Source of the DNA: Ectocarpus siliculosus
Taxonomy: Eukaryota > Sar > Phaeophyceae > Ectocarpales > Ectocarpaceae
Direction of reading: 5' to 3'
DNA length: 55,457 bases
NCBI GenBank assembly: GCA_000310025.1
Contig: FN649733.1
Location: 3,612,302 to 3,667,758 of the forward strand
Both the position numbers and the translations under genes were made by a program. Shown piece after piece: positions 46,045 through 55,457 of the stretch (positions are counted from its first letter, which is position 1; each line of letters begins with the position of its first letter). The notes under the pieces were generated by a model. It saw only the letters and a program-made list of their open reading frames with translations, had not been told where the DNA came from and did no database searches.

Positions 46045-47833
46045 CTACGCGCGACTTGGTGCCTGCGTTGGCGAAAGAGAAGAGGCGAACGCCAACGCTC
46101 CCGCCGGCATGGAACTTGGGGAGCCCCCGGGAGGGGGATCTTTCGGCGGCCACGCGAGGTTGGTACTGGCGCCCCCCTGGTTGTACGCCACAGCGGCGGG
46201 GGGGTGGTGCCAAGGAGACGCTGACAAGATGGAAGCGGCATACCCGGCATCCTCGTCTCGGCTGTCCATGGTGCCGCACGTGGGGAAGGGGTTCATCGCG
46301 GCCGGGGCGGGGGAAGCGGCTGCCGAGGCAACGTAGGGACATATAGAAGGGAGCAGGCCGAGATCGTGACCGTAGAAATCGGCCGCGCTGATTGGCTGCC
46401 GCCCACGCCGCTCCAAATCGCCGTACAGGTCGTGGCGTGGCTGGTTTCGATGTATTTCGCTCCCCACCCGGCCACCGCCCCCGGCCCTTGCGCCCTCTTC
46501 GTCGCCGCCGCCGCCGCCGCCGGCCGACGCGCCATCTGCGTATATATCGCCACCGCCGGTCCAGGTCGCGCTAGGACGGTACGGCGTGCTGAATATCGAA
46601 CCAGCGGATGCAAGCGGCTTTGCTTTTGGTGACGGCATCGCACCCGCCGCCGCCGCCGCCGCCGAGGAACCTGTAGGGGCAGCTGCGACCGGCATTGGCA
46701 CGCCCCTGGCGTCGCCGCTGTGGTGGTCGCTCAAAAGCTCACGACAAGACGGGAGCACTGCCGCCGCCGCCACCGCCGCCGTAGTTGACGACGTCTCATG
46801 GCTATTGATCGTTCCTGGCGCGGTGTCGCCCGCTCGCTGCCCGCGCCCCGGCGGGATAGCCTGCACCGGCTGCCGTTTCAGCTGCCGCTGTTGCCCCGAG
46901 TAATCATCGTCCCCTCGCGCTTGTTCCCGCTGTCGCGGGCTTTGCTGCTGTTGGCCGGCCGGCGCTTCTGCTCGCCGGTTGCTGCTGTCCGCGGCGACGA
47001 AACCGTTAGCAGCAGCGTCGCCTTCTTCTTCTGTCGTCCAACTCTGCACCACGGTCATCTCCTTGCCGAACATTCCGATGCCTCCCTCTCCGCCGCCTCC
47101 GAACCCGTCGTGGGAGCAGGGGTTCAGGCTCCAGCCGCTGCCGCCGCCGCCGCTGCCACCCACGGGCGCGCTTGCCCTGGCGCTGCTCCCCAAGTCGGCT
47201 CCGGCACGCTCGAGCAGCGATGACGAAGACGGCGGCCAAAACAAATCGTGGCGCCGCTGCTCGCGGAGAGACGAAGCCACGGATGCCGCTTCTGCCGCTG
47301 CGGAACGGTAATTGAGACCATCTCCACCGCGCAACGACCCCAACCCCACACCGCTGACGCCGCCGAAGCAACTGACATCGCCGCCGATGGTCAACGAAGC
47401 TGCTCCAAGCCCAGGGTGCCCCTTTGGATAATCCTTCCCTCTTGCCGCCGCAGATGCCGAAAGGGACCCCGCACTTGCTCCCGCCCTTGGCGCCGCTCGC
47501 GCGGAGGTGTTCTTTCTTCGCCGCACGGGGGTGGGCCCAGCACCGCGCGACGGCGGCGTTCCAACACAGACACGATTTGTCGCAAGAGCTCGGCTCGCGC
47601 GACCCAAAACGTCGCCCTCGGCGCCTCGTGAAGCAGCGGCAAAAGGCGTACAAGGCAGGATCGACGAGGAGGCGGCGGTGTGATGGGGCAACGGGAACGA
47701 GGTGCGAACGGGGGATAACGACGAGCACGGCACAACGGAGCGGGCACCCAGCTCCTGCTGCTGCTGCTGTTGCTGTTGTGGAAGGGGCTGCGACTGCTTC
47801 TGCCGTGGCTGCTGTTTCGACAAGTCTTGTTGC

Positions 47834-47881
<48 letters not shown>

Positions 47882-50800
47882 TGTTGCTGCTGGTGGCGCT
47901 CCCTCTCGCGCAGCTGTAGCTGCTGCCGCAGCGAAGCCTCATCATCTCCACGAACCGCGTCGACGCCACCGCCGCTGTTGTCGCGACCTCCATCGCTTCC
48001 GGTAATAGCCCAAGGGTTGCCTGGGAGGCGGGCTTCGTCCCCGCTGCCGCTTGTAGCGGCTTTCTCGGACGCCTCAAAGCCGATGTCGTCCCCGTTATGG
48101 CGGTCGTCTGCCACTCGCGGAGAGCGGCCGCGACCCCGTTGCCTCCGTACACCGCCTCCTGCGTTGTCTCGCGATCGCCCCGGCGGCTGGGATCCAATAC
48201 ACAACGACCAAGCAACAAGCGAAAGCGGTAAGGGTGCAGCGTCGGCGTTAAGAACGGGGGGGAAGAAGGCGGGCCGTGAGACTGCATGGTGGACTGAATA
48301 GCGCTCGTGGGTGCTTGCTGTGCCGAACATTGTGTACCTGGTGCAGGCAGAGGCTAACGCGGCTCCTTCAACGTGTTTGTCGTACCAAGATAGGCTGCAT
48401 TCCGTAGTGTGAAAATTCCTCATACAACATACCGTACACAGAAAGGTTGGCGACCAGTGGACGGACCAAAAAAGGAACGACTTCCAGAAGCGGCAAGGTG
48501 GCTGTGGAACAATTGGAGCGGAACGATTCTGAGTTTTGGGGGGTAACGGTAAAGTCAAAGTTTACAGCGAAATCCTGTGCCACTTGAATGGTTTGACCAC
48601 AATATCATGCTTTCCCAACAACATACAGTACATGGCCTGACCCTCCCCTTTTGGGTAGTCTTCCGGCAAGATACGCTTCTTGCTCCCTCTCCAAACGTAA
48701 GCAAAAGCAAGGTGCTGTCCGTCAACCTGCTGTTATCGACAGCCTAGTCACTCGGTCGTCGATTCTCGAAGTACACAATCTCAAGTGAATAAAAAAAAGA
48801 CGAACAACTCGACCTTTTCCTCTTCCACAAACGGATGAAGCTTCCTTAGTGGCACATACTTGAAACCGTCTCTGGCCTGGCCAGTAGTGCCAACAACAAC
48901 ATCGGTACAATACGAGACAAACCACCATTAATGACAGCAGTACCTTGGGCTCATCATCTCCGAGGTACGCGATCGCCTTTTTCACGCGGGACCCTCTTCT
49001 CACACACCCAAGCGCCGCCGCCGCCGCAGCAGCCGCCTCCCGGGCATGCCCACTACCGCCACCGCCGCCGTTCTCGCCAGTATCGGTCCCGCTCGGTCCG
49101 CGCCCGCTACCCGCCGTCTCTGCCCCACCCTCCTCCGGGAGGATCACACGAGCAGAAGCACCAACGTCGCCGTTCGCGCCGACAACTGCATTGCCCTTTG
49201 CTTCTCGAGTTCGATCGCTGCCCGCGCAGACCCCCTCCTGGTCCGGTTTCTCGTTCTTTTCACCGCCCTCGCTGCTGCGCTCCCGCTTCCGCCCGGGCTT
49301 CCAGTCCCCCCCCAATCGGGGGGGCCCGTCACCGCTAGCACCACCACCACCACCACCGGCGGCGGCGACGGTGGCCGCGCCCGAAACCTTCGCGTCTTGT
49401 CCGTCGCTCTGGCAGCCTTCGTCGCCTCTGGGGGATGCCGGCCACTCGTTGACGCCGCCTCCCGCCGCTGCTGCCTCTCCGCGCTCGAGCTTCTTTTCAC
49501 GAGTCTCCGCCACTTCGGCCGACCTCTTCGCCTTCTTGGCTTGCGGGCCCTCGGGACCGGAGTCCCGCTCCGCTCCGGCGGCCGCCGCTGCTGCTGCTGT
49601 CGCAGCCGCAGCCGCAGCCGCAGCCGCCGCAACTACCACCCCCGACCGGGAGGTTTTAGGGACAGCTGCGGCGGTGGCCGTCTTTGTCTTGACGGCCGGT
49701 GCCTTTGGAGTCGCCGAGGCTACCGCGCCCTCCCGCGAGTGCTCGGCTGCCCCGGCCTTCGGCGGTGGTTGCGGAGCGGCGGCGGGGGCAGGGTCGGCGG
49801 GATTCTTTCTTTTTCTGTTCGGTTTGGCCTTGGAACCAGGGGCGCTGACGGCGATCGGGTGCCGCCGCAAGTCATCGCCGTCGCCGTCGCCGTCGCCGCT
49901 GTCATCGTCACCGTAAAACACAGGCGGCGCCTGGATGGGCCGCACGAACGTCGCCGACGGACAAAGACACAAAAACATACATTTTTTTTAGGGTTTTTTG
50001 CGTTATTGGGTGTTACAATAAATTGACACGGGGTTAGTCGAGGATAAGAAGCCTGCGAGGCTGCAAGCCGTGCCACCACCAAAGAAATAAACCACCTTGA
50101 GGACAGATGAGTATAGTGATCCCAAGTGAGAAAAGACCAAGGTATCAGGACTGACTCGAAAAAGAGAATGGGACACTTTGGGAAAAGCAAAAAAAAAAAA
50201 AAATACTGTCAAAACAGTAGACACGCAGTCATGAACAAATCCAGACGAGGATACGATCGAGCGGAAAACCGTCCTTAAGCTGTGTTCGCCAAACGAAACT
50301 AATTCATGAGCCAAAGTATACAACACGAGCCGGACAGCAGGTTCCAGCCATGTATCGCACGACAACAAAACGGTAGACAAAGGCAAGGGGAATGAGACAA
50401 TCACTTGCACGCTTCGTAAATCAAGCGAGTTGCTGCCACATGGGACGAAAGAGATGCTGCTGGTGACGGCGTCGAAAGATAGCGGCTGGCTGGACGGGCA
50501 ATGTAACACACGTAGCAAAAAAACACGCACGTTAACGGTGTACCAACAAGAACGCCTAAGGATACAGGGAACGCGAAGCCACGCCGAAAAACCAAGAAAT
50601 GGAAAATGCAGCACAAGTGACGACGCGGGACATCGCACGCACTACAACGGCCCACGCAACAGCTTCTCTCCCGCCCACCTACCGCCTGTGGTCACACGCC
50701 AACTCCTCTACCCAGGCAAAACTCACCGTGGCTCTTTGCTTCCGACCGCTGGGTTGCGGCACGACCGCGGCTGCCGAAGCGGCACCGGCGGGAGCATCAC

Positions 50801-53800
50801 AGCCAGCACCGACGCCATCTTTCCCGTCTCGACCCCGCTTCGCTTTCGCGCCGCCCGCGGCACCCACCCGGGCTTCCGACTCGCCGCCGGTGGCCGGAGC
50901 AGCCCTCGCCACAGCATGGTCGTTGCCCTTGGTAGGACGAGCCTTGGTGACGCCGACGGGCGCCGCCTTGCCGGCAAGACTGCTATCGCTGCCGCCGCCG
51001 TCATCGTCGCTCTTCTTTTTTTTCTTCTTCTTTTTCTTCTTCTTGATGGAAGACGACAACACGGGCTGGGGTTGCGAAGACGGCGCCGGCGCCGCAGGCC
51101 CCGTCGCCGGAGGCGTAGAGCCCACTGCCGCCGTCCGCTTCGCGAGGGATAGCTCGCGCCTCTGCTTGATCGGGGCAGCGCAAGCCGCCGCCTCTTCCTC
51201 ATCCTCCTCGTCGTCGTCTGAGGGCATCTGGAACACTGCCTGTGTCGGCGAGAGGGGTATCGAGGATCGGCGCGGCGTCTCCCCCCGGCCCTTCCCTTTC
51301 CCCGAGGCTGCGTCGCCGTCCCCTTTCGTTGGGAAAGAAGATTTCTTCTTCGCCATCTGCTTGAGCCGGGCTGGGGACTTTCCTTTGGTTCGACAGGCGG
51401 CGGTGGCGGTAGAGTCGACAGCATCACCGGTTGGCAGCTGCGAGGTGAGGCCACCTCTTCGGGAAGGAGTGCAGAGCGGCTGCTGTTGTTGGCGTCCCTC
51501 TTCCTCTCGCTCCTGGTTCGGCTTCAGCACGACCGCCGCCCCCACCGCCGCTGACGCCGCCGCCGCAACCTTTGGTGCCCCGACGTCATCACCAGCACCG
51601 CTCTTCTCCCGACATCCTGACGTCATCGGGGCAGCGGAATTCTCCGGGGGGTCCGGACCGACGCAACCATGCGCGTGCTTATCATCTGCGCCGGCGTCTT
51701 CGCCGGCCTCGGCTTGGCTGGATGATACAGACCCTCGTCCCGCCGATCCTTCACCACCACTGGAACGCCCGGTGTCTTCTTGGCCTTGCCCCGCCGAGTC
51801 TTTCCTGCTGGCCACTCGCTTCAGCGCCGGTGACACCGCCCGCCCCTCCCTTCTCCCGCGTCGGCCCCCTGCTACTGCTGTAGCGCTTCCCCGCTTGCGC
51901 GTTTCCCTTTGCCCGCCAGCCTTGTCGTCCCCCTTCGCCGCCTCTTCCATCTCCCGACTTCCCTCGCCTTCCCCCCCGCGCGGCTCTGATGCCGCCGTTG
52001 GCGATGAACGCACTGGAGGCTTTTCTTCCTTCTGCCGCGGGCGGGAGGGAGCACCGTCGCTGTCGTGGCCACCAGCACCACCGCCACCAGGAGTAGCGGT
52101 AGCAGGAGCACTGGCGGCGGTTACAGCACCGGAGGAGGAAGAGGGCGGCAGCGGAGGCTCAACCACCGAAGACTCAGGACCCACAGGCAGGTCTTCAATC
52201 ATCGTCCGCGATATCCCGTCGGGCTGCACCCCAGCCGGGGGCCGCTCCAGCTTCCGGGCCTCGCCCTCTAACCACGCCACAACGTAAGAAGAGGACGACG
52301 GCGAAGAAGAAGACACCCCGTGCTTCCGCGTTTCCCGCTCCGGCCCCGCTCGGCTTGTCTCCTCGCCGCTGCCGCTGTTGTGCTTTCGGCCGGCATCACC
52401 GAGGACCGTTCTACGACTCGTCCACCTCCCCCCGGCGGAAACCCCAGCATCGCCTGTCTCCGCCGCAGGCTTTCTTGCCGAACCCGCGTCGGCCGAAGGA
52501 ACCGGCGGGCTTCCGACCGCAGCAGCAGCTCCTTCAACCCGCTCTTGCTTGACGTCGTCGCCCTTGCCGGGCGCCGACTTCTTCGAACCTTTCTTGTCTT
52601 TCTTCTTCGAACCTTTCTTATCTTTCTTCTTCGACGGCTTCTTGTCGCCCCCGCCGCCATCTGTCGGGTCGTGTTTCTGCGGCGGCTGCTGCTGCTTGTC
52701 GCGCCGGGCCTTCTTGGACACCCTGGGGATGTCGATGCCGGTGTTCCAGCCACCCCCGCCAGCAGGGGCCAGGGTGTGGGGCACGACGGTGGGCTTGGGG
52801 ATGGCCCCCGGCGTGTCGAAGATGAGGCCGCCGCGGTAGGCGCGCTGGAAGATGAGGTTGTAGCCGCGGTTGTAAGGCGGGAGCCCTTGGACAAGCTTGA
52901 GGACAAGGCAGCAGAGAGAGAGAAACGAACGAGTGCAGCCGCGCGCGACAAGCATAGGGCACAAACGACAGGGCAAAAAAACATTGCGAGTGGGTTAGAG
53001 ACACACGGAGAGACCAAAAACATATTTGCAGTTTCATCACACCACGCCCCCATTTCGAAAAAAAGCTGTCGCCGGAAGCGTGTGCTGCACAGCAAGCAGT
53101 TCGGACTGCTAACGCTCGCACGTGCTGAGCTTCCCTCAACATACGACGGCAACAACAATCCACAGGAAGCAACCCGACGACAGAGCAGAAGGCGGTCGGG
53201 CCCCACCTTAAAAGGCGGGCACCAGAAGCCGGCATTCTCCCCCCCTCGCTCGGCGGGTGCACCGCTGCCGCTGCCGCCGCTAGTAACAGCGGAAATGCTT
53301 CTCTTCATGGACTTGGGCATCGGCGGCGCCTGCTCCTGCACCTGCTCCTGCACACAAACCGAGGACCGAAGCACGAAATACAACGGCTTGTTGGCGCCAC
53401 ATGCATACAGACTAGGAAGGGTTTTCGTCGTATCGTACTCGTTTGTACAGAAAGAGTAACCCAGCCTGCAGAGCGTCCGCTTGCCATTCTGACGACTGCT
53501 ACGTTTCTAGTGGCAAGAGAAGGTTGTGCACGTGTTGGTGAGACAGGAACCAAGCCCCCTTGGCATTCGCACACGTGCCAAACTCCGTGAGAGAGATCGG
53601 AAAAAACATAATAATCTACTAAATGCTGTATGTTACTCTGCAAACGTAGAGCACGCGGATACAGAAGTAGATCGAAGAAACAAGTCGCGTCGCCTGGGCG
53701 CGCATGTAGCCGACACCAACTAAAAAGCGGAGGGCTGCTGCTGTCACACTTGTGAACGATTTGTCGCCGGGCCTGTTGCTATGAAAGCAGTGTGCGGATC

Positions 53801-54286
53801 AGGGGCGATCGAGAGCCAAGCTCTGCGTCTGCTCCATACACCCTCCCGCCCATCGCAAAACAACAGAAATCCAGCCCCCAACCCAGGGCCAAGAAGTAAA
53901 CGCCTACGCTGTGTGTGCCCCGCGCACCTGATCCTTCCCCTCCCCCTGCCCCCCGTCTGAGCTGCAGACGCCGCTAGTAGCATTTTTGTCCGTGCCTCCG
54001 CAGGATACTCCGACCGTTGCAGCAGCCGCCGGCGGCTTAGCTTCCCCGCCAACACCAGCGGCAGCACCGCCACCATCAGCCGAAGGCGACGACGACGCAA
54101 ACGCCGAGGCTTCGGAGGGAGGTCCATCGCCCGGAGCGCCCGCGGCGACACAAGCGCCCCTCTCGGCGATATCGGCAGCCGCAGCAGCAACTACCTCAGA
54201 GTCAGATGGTGGTGCTGCCGCCGCCGCCGCCGCCGTCGCTGCGGCATCGTGATGGCCATCTCGGCGGAATTGAGCACCGCCGCCGC

Positions 54287-54317
<31 letters not shown>

Positions 54318-55436
54318 TGCATCGTCGGGATTAGACACGGCAACAGCTGCACCGCCCTCACCCCGACCGTCAGGACCTTCGTTTGGCGTTGTCGCTGCCG
54401 TTGCTTCCGGCGCAGACACCGTGCCGTTCTCAACGGCAGCGGGCGGCGGCGGCGGCGGCGGCGGCATGCCATCGACGGCACTCCCATCGTCACAAGCGTT
54501 CTCCTCCGTACCCCCATTGGCCAGGGCGACAGAGCCGTCACCACCGTCACCACCGCCACTCGTCAACACGCCCCTCCCCGTGGAATCAGCGGCGACAGCA
54601 GCCGCAGACTCCGGAGCCGCAGCCCTCCCCTCGGTACCATCGGCGGCGGCGGCGGCGCTTCCAACTTCTTCGCCGGCTGACGAGTCCTTGGGCGCACCAC
54701 CTCCGATGCGGTTGGAAGACGACAGCGATTGCGCGGCTTTGACGGCGACGGGTTGGCTGGGCGTGGAGAAGGGGGCGAACATGCTCCCGCGTCCTCGGCC
54801 ACCGGTGAGAGTCACCGGTCTAAGCTCCGCCCCGGCGTTGCAGGCGGGACAGGTTAGCCTGTTGTGATAACCGTCTTGGAGCACCGACAGCGAAGCTCCA
54901 TCGGTTTGGTCGTCTGCAGCAGCAGCAGCAGCGTCATCCCCCGGAAGTGGGGGGGCTACCAAGGCCACCGCTGCTCTCGCGCCGCCGCCGCCGCCTTCCT
55001 CCGAGCTGCCGCCGGCGGCGGCAGTCGACAAGCGTCCGCTGCTTCTGCGCGCCGGGGCAACAGCCTTCTCCTTGCCCTTGGCCGCGGCGCCGCTCCCGCT
55101 CCGGGTGCCGTCACCCTCCCCGCCGCCCGCGGGGGTCAAGGCCCCGTCCGCCGCAGACTCTGACGACACACCCTCTCCACCAGAAGAAGAAGAACCAACC
55201 CCTCTCGCGGCCCCGGCACCGTTACCCCTCGCGCGTCTGGTGTGCCCCCTGGTCAGCCGAACCCCTTCCTCTACCACACCGCCGGCTCCGTTCTCCGCCG
55301 GAAGTGGCTCACTAGTGTTCCCTCGCCCGTTCCCGTCTCTAGCCCGGGATGGCATCGCTCTGCCGGCTGGCTTGGGTACGTTATTTCTGCCGCTGGTGCG
55401 GCCGCCAGCGGGTGTGGCGATAAGCTCGGATGTAAT
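46045..55436 (-). CDS. Very large low-complexity nuclear-like protein, 3' part (five exons)
   Basis: Exons in transcript order: 55436-53928, 53347-53207, 52895-50727, 49930-48944, 48186-46045. They give 2315 codons plus TAG. All introns are GT-AG and phase 0. The first visible exon starts at an acceptor after a poly-pyrimidine run, so the true start is off the right edge. An internal ATG at 55355 is not needed. The protein is mostly Ala, Gly, Ser and Pro with a CPAC pair (LTCPACNAG), a Lys-rich run near 51.0 kb, basic NLS-like patches (KKAKRS, KPNRKRK) and a 19-Gln run at 47836-47892. Compact conserved-looking patches sit at exon edges: GLPPYNRGYNLIFQRAYRGG with GLIFDTP, PPVFYGDDD, and RRGSRVKKAIAYLGDDEPK. 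These suggest short functional motifs in a disordered chromatin or transcription factor, but no family was recognised. The last acceptor (48186) is the least certain. Confidence 0.6.
47836..47892 (-). repeat. CAG/CAA repeat encoding 19 glutamines
   Basis: A run of CTG with a few TTG on the plus strand, read as CAG/CAA on the coding strand of the large gene. It is flanked by other Gln-rich segments. The interrupting CAA codons may stabilise it. Confidence 0.93.
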
Positions 55437-55457
55437 CTGAGGGGGGGGGGGGGGGGG
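55437..55457 (-). other. Intron end with polypyrimidine tract at the window edge
   Basis: On the minus strand a C run is followed by CTCAG and the first visible exon of the large gene. The left edge of the window likewise begins in a C run (6-24) that ends an SCC3 intron. Confidence 0.7.

Noticed and set aside
50599-52287. 562-codon plus-strand frame opposite the large gene
   Set aside because: A composition shadow of the Ala/Ser/Pro-rich minus-strand exon, which has consistent phase-0 splice junctions. The plus frame has no gene context.

Overview
This window is nuclear DNA from an intron-rich eukaryote, most likely a brown alga (stramenopile, Ectocarpus-like). The evidence is long GT-AG introns of about 0.2-3 kb, GC-rich exons rich in Ala, Gly and Ser beside AT-richer introns full of homopolymers and CAG/CTG repeats, a Ty1/copia retroelement, and scaffold-style N padding. 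The species is an inference. No rRNA, CRISPR array or bacterial-type operon is visible.

Layout. (1) 34-10819, plus strand: the last 13 exons of a cohesin subunit SCC3/STAG homologue (538 codons, 5' end outside the window). One of its introns has both splice sites tandemly duplicated, and others hold a 29-bp minisatellite and a 200-bp TA-flanked MITE. (2) 10820-14435: intergenic. (3) 14436-19837, minus strand: a complete eight-exon mitochondrial carrier of the carnitine/acylcarnitine type (309 aa), convergent with SCC3. (4) 19838-23660: repeat-rich intergenic DNA with a coding-like fragment near 22.8-23.0 kb and a 150-bp tandem repeat. (5) 23661-29024: a Ty1/copia LTR retrotransposon with 257-bp LTRs and a 5-bp target duplication GGCTG. 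It lacks the integrase catalytic core and has further frame lesions. (6) 31688-36810 and 40625-42935, minus strand: two small spliced genes encoding short signal-anchor proteins (153 and 125 aa) that look like diverged paralogues of an unrecognised family. (7) 46045-55436, minus strand: the 3' part of a very large low-complexity, nuclear-looking protein (2315 codons visible, five exons, all introns phase 0). Its 5' end lies beyond the right edge.

An assembly fault sits inside the first small gene. The 100-N gap at 33001-33100 is flanked by error-rich contig ends that are the same sequence read twice at a constant offset of 792 bases, so the gap is false and about 792 bases should be removed.

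The genes have no obvious shared pathway: chromosome cohesion, mitochondrial acyl transport, and unknown membrane and nuclear proteins. The exon models were built by eye. Reading phase closes across every junction proposed for the four genes, which is the main support for them.
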